Shown piece after piece: positions 46,111 to 57,700 of a stretch of DNA of 64,000 bases (positions are counted from its first letter, which is position 1; every line of letters begins with the position of its first letter). The position numbers were made by a program, and so were the translations under genes. This stretch comes from Sclerodactyla briareus (Eukaryota > Echinodermata > Holothuroidea > Dendrochirotida > Sclerodactylidae), in NCBI GenBank assembly GCA_026419785.1, contig JAODTK010002865.1:62001-126000 (forward strand), read 5' to 3'. A model generated the notes under the pieces. The model was given only the letters and a program-made list of their open reading frames with translations, did no database searches and was not told the DNA's origin.

Positions 46111-49100
46111 CGTTTTTTATATGCTTGCGTATCTTCCAAGCATTCCTCCATCGTTTTCTTCAGGCTTGTTGTTTGTGTCTAGTCATGGAAGTCAATATAT
46201 CGTTTCATCATTGTGGAGGATAAAGTCCCGTTACAGAAAACTTCGGCAGTGTGGCTGGTGATTTCAGGTTGGATTACAGACAGCGGATTGCCGGGTTGGA
46301 TAACGATTTGGCTGCCAAAGAGACAGCGCCTGTGGGTATTTTTCCCCCTCCAATCGCTCCTCTTGAATTAGACAAAGACCCTCTGGCGTTTCTTCCTTTG
46401 ATCTCCACTCAGCGTACCTCAATCCAACGATTCCCGCCCTAACGTACTCGAACACCCCTCTCTTCCCGTGTCAACGTTGATTCTCTTACAGTTGGACAAT
46501 CCCCCTCTATCGCGATTCAGCGCGATTTTTTCCTCAACCTAAGTAGACCAAACGTAATTTTAACTTGGTGAAGGGGGAGGGGCCGTTGGACCTGGAGGAG
46601 AGGATTTCAGACCTGGGGAAACGAGCCCTAACTGTCATCACCCTTCTGATTGGTCAATGAGACAGCTGAGATCATCGCTGTGCAGACGCCACTGAGCACT
46701 GTGAGCAGTCACATGACGAGGGTGAGGGATGAGAAAGTGGGGGGAATCCACGAATAGGCCTACCGTCTTTAATTAAAGAAAACATTCATAGTACCATCAC
46801 CCCCATGAGCTCACTTTACGATTTAACATTGCGACGGAATATTATTAATATTATAACTTAAGATAGGTATGTGGATGACAGGGTAGTTTAAACTACACGC
46901 TTTAAGCAGAATAGGGCTGCTCAGGTGCATAATAATGTAGTACTAATCCTCATAATGAACATAATTACCCAACTCACTCAGTACAGGTTTTACAGAAAAC
47001 CGAAATGCATTAAACCAAAAGTGTATTTATTGTGGACGCCTACAATTCCTCAAGCAACCAAAAATATGTATGTTTAAACAGCCACGTCTGGTTGCTCATC
47101 GGACCTATTTCAACAATATCAACTAACATCCCAATGGAGGTCATCTTTGTTATACACTTGCTGATTTCTTATATTTTCGCATTTCTAGGTCGAAATTGCG
47201 AGTAGTAGTAAGTCTGGTCAGGTTTGAATTTGGGCGTCAGGCACCGAAAACATTCTAGTTGGGACGAGGGGTTCTCGTAAAGATTTTTTTTATCTTCATT
47301 GTTCGGTGGCAAGTCAGTGGTATATGAAAACGCATGGAAACCTCATGACGATAAAGATGGTCGAATCAAGCTGACGTGTGTATGCAGACTATTGTTATTA
47401 GTATAGAGGCCCTAGTTTTTAGTGCGGGTGCTGGTCATTCTTGAGAAAAAAATAAGTAAAAAAAAAAAAAAATATTCTAGGAAATATGGATTGTGACACA
47501 CGAGAATTTGTCCCACCTGGATCAATCAAGCTCATACGGGATGTGGTTCCCCATATTGAGTTACCATGAATCCATTGTTGGAGGCCAGCCGAGGTAGATG
47601 TCTGAAATAATTTTTAACACGAGAAGTTCGAATTCAACAGGTCCATTCAAGGCTGAAGATTTGGAGTGGAAACATTCCCATGCAAAATCCCCTTTTCTTA
47701 TGTGGGGTTGTTGCCAGCGGGGGTCACTATGAACCACATTCAATTTCATACCATATTCGATTGATGGAATCGGACCGTACCCCTCTGCCATCGGATCTTT
47801 CACTTTTGCCACGATTGGTTTGAAGTGCTGGAAGATCTAATCCGACCTCTGAGAATTTTAGCTCGACACAGGCGCGCTTTGGGCTTCCATTTTCCGACCA
47901 ACTCTTATGAGCTCCAAGTTGGCCTTCTCCCCCCTGACGTCATTAACCCTTCAATGCGACCACTCTAGGGGGATAAATGATTCTCCAAACCTGTGGAGGG
48001 CAAGGTAGACCAAGTTATGAATCATTCTGTTTCATGTTGTGGAATAGTTGTTAACAGAGAATCCAAATAATAGGCGTTAACAGTCAAGGGCTCTGAGGAT
48101 GCCGGAGCGTAAGCGTGAGGTTTTCTGACCATCCGATCGAACAGCATGAAAAGCGTGGGCTGGCATCACCGCCATGGCGGGACACGGTATTCGCAATCGT
48201 TCATGTTAGACCGGTTCGCTGGTGCTGCCGCACGGGCATAGGAGCTCGAAGGGGAAGTTCTGTCCTCATATCACAGTCGCTGATGGTGCCGTTAATTGTC
48301 AGCACAGTGGAGTTTCTGTACGATCTGATTCACAGTTCAGAAATGGATGCATCCCCCACCCTCAACTTCGAGATCAGTCCATGGTTTTGGTGTGGAGATC
48401 TTTGGCGGCCAACTCGTTGGCCCAACTTACAAATTGTTCGTGCTACTAGAAAGGGTGGTTCAGCGTGGTCAGGATTCTCTACTAGTGACCACTTGGCCGC
48501 GGTGGTCGGTCTGTGTCGCATTCCCAAGGTTTTCTTCTCGTTTAGGCTTCTCTCAATATTGATGGCGCGTCTATCAGGGATACCCTTCGAACGCTGAGTT
48601 CTCGACCGATAGACCGGTTTCTCCGTCCTTAGTTGCGAATTGTGTCTTCCACTCGCCCAGGCATCTCTTTGCTCTGCAGTTCAGAAAGATATTATTTCGA
48701 TCCATGGTTTCACCCTTGAACATGGGGGGGGATGTCCTCTCTGCCTATCTTATGAGGTGGGATTCAGCATTTTCTTCGCGTCAACCGTTTGTTAAACTTC
48801 CAGAACACCACGGGGCGTCTTGTATTCCCTGACATTCTAAACTGAGGAAGGAAACCAAAACGTTGTTCACTATACCCCACCCTCACAAGGATACACGGTT
48901 GTCGCCACATATATATGTCACTGGAGGACTTCAAGTCTCTGTACGTTTAGATACTGAGGTTGTTTTCACCCTGTTTGAAATATGTGAAACTGATAATGAT
49001 TAATTAACTCAGTCTTGGTCAGTATTTCTTTCGAAAGGTTCCGAAACTTCCTCCCGAATTGGCCGCAGCGAAGGGCGGGAGGGGGGGGTTGGTAGGTAGC

Positions 49101-49810
49101 AGAGTGCATTCTCTTGAGAGTGGTCAGAGTGCGTTGGTATCATATCCTACCGTATTCCTCGTACACCACAATAAGTCGCCTTAGTACGGCTTCGAACCTG
49201 ACGCCCAGAGTCCGACTTTATTTTCTCAGGGGTGACAGCCCCACAACCCATGTCTTTACGTCTGGGTGCACATTCTTACTGCAATTCGTTCAAATTTGGG
49301 CTTTTAGAGTGGAAAAATCGTGGTGGTTCCCGTATAGGCAGTGAGAGATCAGAATATGCAACTACCTTTTCTTAATAATTTGGGTCTCTAGAATCGAAAA
49401 GCTCTAAATATTTATGGGCGCAAATTTTTCGACATAGGGCACCCCACCATCGAAACCCCAAACCAGAGCAAACCACAAAGTCATGACCTGAACTGTTGAT
49501 ATCAGGGTATGGAGTATGATGAAACGACTCGTAAGGGAAGGCCTCGAAGCCATCTCTTTCGACACCCGTGGCGTCATGAAAGTCAACAAGATGCTCATAG
49601 CTACAAGTGGCACGTCGAATATTCACACATGTAATTTTGGGATCTGCAAAAGTAATGCATACCCGAGTAAATGCTTTCGCGAGTCCGTGTTCATGGCCGA
49701 GGGTGAGTCCGAGTACGAGTCATGCGTAATTCATATTCAATGTTAATGATTGAACCGTAGTGAGAACTTCAGGGGACCATTAACTAGTTCTAATGAGGGA
49801 AGCTGTGCTT
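46111..49810. other. Long stretch with unassigned open frames
   Basis: The longest is 48115-48597 (+, 160 codons). It contains HVRPVRW and EMDASP, which faintly recall DIRS-type retroelement motifs, but nothing else fits. Downstream at 48843-48866 the sequence CTGAGGAAGGAAACC..AAACGTTG resembles the CTGAxGAAGG..GAAACG tails of some retroelements. A minus-strand 83-codon frame (47812-47561) is unassigned. No host gene is supported. Confidence 0.35.
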
Positions 49811-49981
49811 ATTATATATAGATAATATAGATATATAATATATTATATATCTATATATCTAATATATTAATATATCTATATATATATTAATATATATATA
49901 GATAGATATATATATTATATATATTAATCTATATATATCTACTATATAATATATATTATATATATAGATCTATATATATAG
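49811..49981. repeat. (TA)n microsatellite, left flank of PLE C
   Basis: About 170 bp of TA repeat with frequent GATA/CTATA breaks. It is the longest TA tract in the window. Confidence 0.9.
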
Positions 49982-50125
49982 TAGAATACTGAAATACAAC
50001 AATCCACAACATGAAAACTCCCAGCAAAAGGATCAAAAAAGGATGAGACGGTGTTTCATTCAAATAATATATAAGAATATACAAAGAAAATCAGGAAACA
50101 CAACTTTAACTGCTCCCCAACATAT

Positions 50126-50165
50126 TCAAAACGTTTCGCGTCATTCGACCTTCGTCAGTTGACGT
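50126..50165 (-). other. CTGACGA...GAAAC motif next to PLE C
   Basis: On the minus strand: CTGACGA, then AGGTCGAATGACGC, then GAAACG. CUGANGA and GAAA are the two conserved strands of a hammerhead ribozyme core, and GTC/GAC could pair between them. However, I find no stem I complement around a cleavage site. Similar tails are common on Penelope-like elements. Its orientation is opposite to the PLE C frame. Confidence 0.35.
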
Positions 50166-50271
50166 AATACCGAATAATGAAACCTATACAAGATAGAACG
50201 TCACTTGTCAAAGAAATGTGAACTTATGTCAGAACTATTCCCTAATCTAGTACTTTCTCTCACTGCCACAG

Positions 50272-50554
50272 ACCGCTCTTACGTATTAAACAATTGATCA
50301 CGTGCACTACCAAGAATGTAATATATCTTATCACTTGTAGTAAATGCAATGTCCAGTATGTCGGATCACCTAAACGGAGTTCAAAGATGCGATTTCGCAA
50401 TCACAAGTCACACATGCTAACTAATAAAAGAACATGTGAAGTGGCAACACATTTCAACAAAAACTGCCATGAATGTCCGATTTTTGCGTTCCTTGCTATC
50501 GAACACATAAGGACAACGCAGAAATCAATAAGAAACTCATCACCCGTGAAATGA
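50272..50554 (+). mobile_element. PLE C: GIY-YIG endonuclease fragment
   Basis: One open plus-strand frame reads ITCTTKNVIYLITCSKCNVQ, then YVGS.KRS and RFRNHKSHM. VIYLI and QYVG are the two strands of the GIY-YIG fold, the arginine in RFRNH and the C-x2-C (CSKC) loop are as in Penelope-like elements, and ATHFNKNCHEC follows. The frame opens at TTG with no ATG, because the upstream part of the polyprotein is lost; a YVLNN trace just before, in another frame, shows a frameshift. No RT is present. It differs in sequence from PLE A and PLE B. Confidence 0.78.
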
Positions 50555-50570
50555 AATTGCCTTTTTTTTA

Positions 50571-50702
50571 TTAGATATATTATATATAATATATTATATA
50601 ATATAGATATAATATATATATAATATTATTATATAGATATATATATATTATTTTTTTCGTTTTTTTATATATATATATATATATATAGTATATATATATA
50701 TA
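50571..50702. repeat. (TA)n microsatellite, right flank of PLE C
   Basis: TA repeat with an internal T-rich interruption (50650-50667). It begins about 20 bp after the stop codon of the GIY-YIG frame. Confidence 0.9.
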
Positions 50703-51590
50703 GTGAGGCTAAATCGCTCAAAATTGGTTGTGTGTTTTTGTTTCAGGATAGCTTAGTGATCGCTGTGAGTAAAACACAAAGAAACAAAAGGCATGCCATG
50801 GCTTAGGATAGGTTTTTTCAATCCTAAACAAGTTTAATAGTCAAACAATATCCTTCTCAAGAGTGTAGATTAATCGAGAAGCAAAATAAAAAAAACAACA
50901 TTACATGGGATTACTCTTACAATTTACAATTGACTGAATTGAAATCTCAAGTGATTGCCAGAAAATATCGAGTTGACAATTAGAGAGGGACTCACAAATT
51001 TTCCACATCTCGATTAACCATCAGCGGCAGATTCGACTAGGAAAAACCTATGTTTTCATATCCCCATTTCCCTCCAGAACTGAAATATCCTGCAAGCCTG
51101 TTAAGCCCGAGGCCGAATAGGCTGCATTGAAGTACTACACCACAGTACTATATACCTTTGAGTTGTCCGAATGGAGTACCGTAAATATTGAAGAATAATC
51201 TCTGGACCTGCATGCCTGCAAGAAAAAAACCTCGAGTCGCAGAAGTCCCGGATAGGTGAGTCCGAGTTAGGTGTTCATAGTCCTTGACGGCGAGTCAGGA
51301 ACCAATTAGCCTGAGTAAACGATCTTGAGTCCGACTTGAGTACTACAGTGCTGCTATCTGCAACTAATACATATCAATACATGTCCCAGTGTGGTTACTC
51401 CCCTCAAGTATGTATGTTCCCTACTTGGTCCACCTGTGTACCAGGATATTAGTGTTTAGACGCTTAGGCGCCAAGCTTAGGCAGGTCTACGCTTCCGCTG
51501 GAGCACCTCCTATACGCTGACCTCACTGATGCTCTATCTTCTTTGCCTTCCAGATATGGCTGTAACCGTGATTTGCCCATTCAAGTCTCT
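50703..51590. other. Non-coding stretch
   Basis: No open frame over 60 codons and no recognised element. Confidence 0.5.
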
Positions 51591-51783
51591 TGACCTGACG
51601 GTAGCCTGACTACGGGTAAGCCTGACCTTAATGTAGCTTTACCTGACGTTAGCCTACCTGACGGGTAGCCTGACGGGTAGCCTGACCTGACGGGTAGCCT
51701 GACCTGACGGGTACTGACCCTGACGGTAAGCCTGACCTTACGGGTAGCCTGACGGGTATACCTGACCTGACGGGTAGCTTTAC
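51591..51783 (+). repeat. Minisatellite, GACGGGTAGCCTGACCT units
   Basis: Around ten units of CCTGACGGGTAG, with or without an inserted CCTGA, giving 12- and 17-bp steps. Units are noisy at both ends. Confidence 0.85.
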
Positions 51784-54700
51784 TTCCCTAGGAATTGAGG
51801 GGTCACCCGAAAAAGACAGCCAACACAGACGAGTTTACCTGTTGGAGGAGGATTGAAGGTTGCCATCCCCACTTCTCCTAGTTCCTGGCTAAAATGTATG
51901 ATTCATAACCAACATTTATTTACCTGAGAAACTGAAGAACACTGTGAAGCTACACACTGTTTTTTATGTTCGTGCTCCCCACCCCCCTCTACTAGGCTGG
52001 TTCGTCAATGTTTTAGGCAGGGCTCCCTTACCTTTTTGCTACTCTTAGCGGTCAGGCTTATATCCATCGCACTGGCTGAACTAAAACATATATAAAAAAT
52101 ACACAAACTGTTATTATGGAATCGCCCAGTAGTTAATGGGCTACACCCTAGCCTGTAATCCATGTGGCCCGATGACGATTCCAGCGTGTGTGACAAATCC
52201 TATATTGGTTTCAAAAGTGCGTTTATTAACTTTACCACGATTCGCGCCATCGTTGATGTACTCGTCAGTATTTCTGTTTTATAGTGATAAAGTGTCAAAG
52301 ACGTGGCTTCATATAAATGAAGACTGCTCTGCTTCTTTCATCTAATAAATACACTACAATGGGTGATTCCTCCGTAGCTTCACTCACTGTTTTCAAAACG
52401 CTCTTATACAGATTATTTCGTTCAGGTCAATACACTTATGGAGTATACTCGCAAAGATAAAATATGGTGGTAGGCGAAGAACAAACAAGGACACTCTAGT
52501 TACTTACAAGCCATCGAAGTAGGATCAGACCACTGAAATCAGCGTATTCTCAGAGCGCCGTATCGAGTGTTTGTTTGCTATCAACATCCTTAGTAACTGT
52601 CCTTCAGTCTCTAGAAGGCCAAAATGTGCTAACCTCCCTGATACTGGCTATGGAACTATATTCAATGTACTGACGTTGGTGAAATCTTTAGCATATATGT
52701 GGTATGATGGTTTATATACTGATTACTACTTTTATAAAGTTATATTAAGTGCAAATCATCGCTGTTTACATTCACGTTAAGCTAGCTGTTGTTCATATAG
52801 AAAATTGTCTTCATTTATTATGAGTTTGAGAGGCAAACCATACATAAAAAATATGCAAACTAACTAACAATAGTGGCATCTTCATTCCTAATATTACTGT
52901 CGTCAGTGCTGATATTTGATCTATTACGCTATTGTAGAGCAGCAGACGAACTAACATAACAACAAGACAACACCTTAAAATCTCATTGAATTCGATCAAT
53001 CTATCAATCTAATGTTTATCATTACCAATATACATTTCCGTCGGTCACTGATGAATAAGATATGGGTTATATTTCAACTGATCGAAGAATAAGTCATTTG
53101 TGCTGCAAACTTCATACATGCATTGAACAATGAGAGAAATATCCTGTCCTAAAATAAAAACAAATAGTTATATTCTCCCGTTCTATCATGTATAGCGCAA
53201 CTTGACTATCTTGATACCTTGATACTACCTTGATAACTACGAGTCTATAAAACCGTGAGGGACATCAGCGATTTCCTGTTCCACTTGATTTTAGTGATCC
53301 GCGTCCGATGCATTGCTATTGTAGCTACTACCTACTCGCAATTTCGACTAGCGTGTGGAACCCAATAGCCTGATAACCACCCATAGCAGAAGATCGAATC
53401 ACTGGGAAACATCTCTGAAATTGACAGTAATTTACTGCGAATTTTACATTCACACCTTCATTCTGTTGACCATTCAAAAGCATATGTACCAAACGCGGCA
53501 CAATTCTGTTCCCCATCATGACGTGATAACCTTCCCACTGTCTTTCGCTTGGGAAGAATGACAGGTGCATTAATCTAGGAACTGTTGTCCATTTGTAACA
53601 GAAAGGTGGCTGTTTATTCGTTCATTCGAATTGTCAACTGTAAATAGCATGTGCGCAGTAAACGGTCACTTCCAGTTAATGAGGCAATAAACGTTCCGCC
53701 TTACCAGAACTCTATCCAAATATGGGAAACCGTTCGGCAATCTCTATGCTCCTTACCCTTTCATTGAATTGTCGATCTCATATTATTCTGGTTCTAGAGG
53801 GTATTCAGTTGTTAACACTAATATTTCCCTCCTGCCTTGTGCTCCTATAATGAATGTCCTCTTAACCTGGGCAACAGGGAAACAAGTATTACGAACATTG
53901 AAAGATACTATTCATACGGCTAAAGCGTGCACCATTTATGAGCAAATTCAGGCCAAAAAAAAACGTTGTGAGTAAGTGTATTGTGTATCGTTCATGACCC
54001 TCTTTTCCAGTTGGATATTTGTTCTAAACTCCTGATAGTAAATCAGTTACATTCTTATTGCTGTACCATCTTTGACTACGGAAGGCTGCATAATCCAATA
54101 TCTCGTCCATTGTCCAGAATGTGACAACCTTCGACTTTTCAGAATCAGTCAAACAACTAGATATCAATTATTTGTAGATTTATATTGAAAGAAAATAGTC
54201 AATCATGGAAAGGCAAAACAATGAACCCTAATGACGCCTAAACGCTTCTAATTAGTCATAACGTCCTGAAAACCCAAAAGGACAATTGGTCCAAGATAAG
54301 TAATTGAGGTAATAGGCTGGTGACCAGGTCTTTGTTAAGGACAGTCGGTGACAGACAGATAGACAGACAAATAGACTAGACAGCAAGACAGGCGGACAGA
54401 CAGTTAGAAAGACAGACTGTCGACGGGTGGATGGATGGATGTAGGAGGAGAAAACTTGATAATGAAACGTTTATTGAATGAAGAATTTCAGCAGCTTTGA
54501 TTGGAGAAACGTGTCAGCGGCCTTTTGAGATCGACTTTCATAATAGGATTGTGACCAATTTTCTGAGGCTTACATTGCCTTGAATGAGTTGTGAAGACTT
54601 ACCAACAGGCTGAACCCCTTATCAGTCAATTCGTTCAATTACTTCAATTGCATGCAATCGACTTAGGGGTATATGAAGTAATCACTGTCATGACACCGTA

Positions 54701-55200
54701 TATACCGTAACTGACGAGTGGGTTAAAGTAGTCACAGAACGGAGTCACTGAGAGATAATTGCTTTTAATAGAACAATAGTCTAACCATTGTAGGTCAAGA
54801 TCCTGCCGTCTCGAACGTTTCCGATCGAGCAGACGTTGGTCTCGACTGGGACAGTAACTGGCAATATCCGTCGATTCCCCGTTCGTGATATGAAATGTTT
54901 GCCGGCAACTAGGTGAAGAGACATGAGTCATATGTTGAAGAGTATCATACCCGCGACAATCGTTCCTCGTGATCGCATTATACTATAAGCTATACCGAGG
55001 ATAACACTGCGTTAAGTTTAACATCAATCTATCAAGTGCAGCAATGAAGTTACTCTATCACGAACGCAGTTTTAGGCACGTCAGTGTGCTTCGATATGAA
55101 GCTGCGTTACATGATTTGCAGATGGTTAGATGGATGTCTTCCCTGATATAAACGAGCGGAAGTTTCAGAATGATATTGTATAACCATAACAGCCCCCTTG
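51784..55200. other. Long non-coding stretch
   Basis: Only unassigned frames of up to 95 codons (54931-54644, -). A degenerate GACA/GATA tract lies at 54350-54420 and GGAT units at 54428-54442. Nothing else was recognised. Confidence 0.45.
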
Positions 55201-55534
55201 GCCAATGTTAGGGTGTGATCAAAGTAGCGACCAGATGAATGCCTGGTCGCAATATCAATTACGTCCAGTGACCGATCTTCGTACTCGAAGGCAAGGGCGG
55301 TTATTTATTTTGGCGATTAGGTGGGGGAGGGGGGGGGGGGCAAGATAATACTATCTAAGCGGAGCGCCACCACACACCACCGCGTAGCTCAGCAGAAAAC
55401 TTTTCGTTTGACAGACCCCCTAGATTGCAGGAAACGGCACTTACCGTGCCTTATGCGATAGTAAGCAGCATTCCTGATATTGATAACATTTATTTTAGGG
55501 AAGGTTCTCCAACAAGGTCTTGCGTGGGTGCTGT
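55201..55534 (+). repeat. Recent 334-bp tandem duplication, copy 1 (contains Y-family core)
   Basis: Begins GCCAATGTTAGGGTGTGATC, contains a G run (55329-55340), GCGGAGCGCCACCACACACC (55359-55378) and CCCCCTAGATTGCAGGAAAC, and ends CTCCAACAAGGTCTTGCG. It is nearly identical to the next 333 bp. Confidence 0.92.
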
Positions 55535-55867
55535 GCCAATGTTACGGGTGTGATCAAAGTAGCGACCAGATGAATGCCTGGTCGCAATATCAATTACGTC
55601 CAGTGACCGATCTTCGTACTCGAAGGCAAGGGCGGTTATTTATTTTGGCGATTAGGTGGGGGAGGGGGGGGGGCAAGATAATACTATCTAAGCGGAGCGC
55701 CACCACACACCACCGCGTAGCTCAGCAGAAAACTTTTCGTTTGACAGACCCCCTAGATTGCAGGAAACGGCACTTACCGTGCCTTATGCGATAGTAAGCA
55801 GCATTCCTGATATTGATAACATTTATTTTAGGGAAGGTTCTCCAACAAGGTCTTGCGTTGGGTGCTG
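55535..55867 (+). repeat. Recent 334-bp tandem duplication, copy 2
   Basis: Differs from copy 1 only by a few indels (G-run length, GTTAGGG versus GTTACGGG, GCGTGGG versus GCGTTGGG). An 104-codon frame that spans the junction is a by-product of the duplication. Confidence 0.92.
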
Positions 55868-57090
55868 AGAATTCAAAAACGATGCACTGTGAGTTACGCG
55901 TCATGGAAGGAGCAATGAAAGGGGCCAATGGCCAAAACCATACGGGTTTCGGCGAGCGCGTGATTTTGCAGGATAAAATTTGACCAATGACATGCACTGA
56001 CCTATCACTTAGATAGACCTGAATGTTTTACTCAAAAATAAAGCGCCCATTTTATCGTCTTTGCGGACCACATGCGCTTCCAATTGATCCAGATAGGTGG
56101 CCAAATGAGTATAACACAGATGTGATAGTTTACACTTCTGGACATTCCATCGAAAAGTCTGAATTTTGAATATTTTCTTTGCACGAAGTTATGGCGTTCC
56201 CTGGCCGAATATTTCGATGGCTATTTTAAGGGGGTTTCCACCCGCACCGTGTGCCTGGCGCCTTAGATGTGCACCGTGCACGCACCCCACTGCCCAACAA
56301 GTGGTCGCACATATAAATTGATCGCTGAATACGCCAAATCAATTTTAAATTTGAGAATAGACCATATGTGCCAGAAAATTCGCAGGTCCCGCCAGTAGTA
56401 GATTTACCCCGTCGCCTCAACTCCTTCTCTAAAAAAAAAACACAAAACATCAAGTTATGGCATTCAAGCGGAAATTCAGGCAGTATTTGGACTTAGCCTT
56501 TCTTCACTTGAATTTGAATAATGTATCTTTGACCACGCAATTTGTGGTGTTCACTGGCCGCATTTTCGATGCCGCACCGTGTGCCCTCATTAGTGATAGT
56601 ATGGGCAACAGCACCCAACTTTCAAACACGTAGTCGCACCCATAAAAAAAATTAAAAAAAAAAATCACAGCTCCGCCAGGTGGTAGACCCACCCCGTCGC
56701 CTCAACCCCCCTTACCTCGAGATAGCGTTTGTATGTTAGTTTGACCGTTTATTTATCTAACTGGTCCCCTAGCAGGAATCGACAACGTCCAATGAAGGAG
56801 GAACACACCAAGTGATAAAGCCAGTCTTATGCAAACGATAGGGATTGAAGAAGGACCGTTCTTTCATTGATAATTAAGAATAAGCCAGAGTACATTTCAG
56901 GCATTTTCGTTAATGGAGCAGCAGAATTCACTCAACTCGAGCATTTAGGTCATTAGGCATTTGTTTAAACAGGGTGCTGCTAGATATGTCGCGATACACA
57001 TGGCGCGAAAAACAGTCGGGTGCGAATATGTGGAGGGGGGGGGGCAAGATGCATTGCGTCCCCACCGACTAAAATATTGGGGGGGGGGGG
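55868..57090 (+). repeat. Long composite element of the Y family, copy B
   Basis: Continues the match to 21330-22615 beyond the core: CAACAAGTGGTCGC (56308), GGACTTAGCCTTTC (56489), CCGCATTTTCGATGCCGCAC (56558), GTTCTTTCATTGATAATTA (56858) and TAGGCATTTGTTTAAACAGG (56954). It ends in G-rich runs (57036-57044 and 57080-57090). Internal blocks are repeated with variation (56180-56300 and 56455-56640), as if an older duplication sits inside the element. Confidence 0.6.
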
Positions 57091-57279
57091 TTGCTGTCCC
57101 TCCCCCGTCCCTCCTTCCGTCCCTCCTCCCAACCTTCCGTCCCCATGATCGCCGCCCTTGCTCGGAGGATGATGAGGAGTGTATTTTCTTGAAATTCTGG
57201 TGACAATTGCGGGCAAATCTTTTCTTCTTTTTCTTTGCAAGACTCTTCAAGCTTCATATTCGAGTATACATAGGTTTAT

Positions 57280-57661
57280 CGAGGTGAGCCTAGTTGTCCT
57301 AGGCGTTGTGAACAAATGTACCCATATAAATCATTTCCAAAAGAACACAGTTCGGCTGACAGGTGCCAATAATTTCTGCTCACGCGGGACAGCTGTTCAA
57401 GTTCCCCTTTTCAAACTACTATTTGAGGAGGAGCGCCACCGAGTTTGGTTCCGTAACTGCCCATGGATACGTGAGATCAATTGCACTTCCAGGCATGGGA
57501 ATGATCACCTTGAAGTACACTTTGGTCTGGGAAAACGAATATTCACTAATAGGTTGATTTCCAGTAATACTGCCCCTTTTGGGAAAAGTATCGATCGTAT
57601 CACACACACCATACTGGACCTCATTGTGTTTTTGGTGAAAAATTGCGCAAAGCACCACCAT
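57280..57661 (-). pseudogene. Possible SPRY-like domain relic
   Basis: From an ATG at 57661 the minus strand reads through GSITGNQPISE, KVYFKVIIPMPGS and YPWAVTEPNSVALLL to a stop at 57419. In the next frame it continues FEKGNLNS. SPRY/B30.2 domains often have a xGxIxxNxPI, YFEVxI, YP..PGW..SVAYH and FKGN order, so the resemblance is suggestive, but the identity is low and the GW/HADDG residues are absent. The plus strand holds an overlapping 172-codon frame (57179-57697) that has no ATG and no recognised domain. I would not treat either as a proven gene. Confidence 0.2.
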
Positions 57662-57700
57662 GGGTTTGCAGAATGTACAAGAACATTTCTAACCTGATTT

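Noticed and set aside
48115..48597. DIRS-type RT/RNase H homology
   Set aside because: HVRPVRW and DAS-like residues match in isolation, but the GWGA and other required motifs are missing.
55480..55794. 104-codon plus-strand frame
   Set aside because: Created by the junction of a non-coding tandem duplication and G-run translation.
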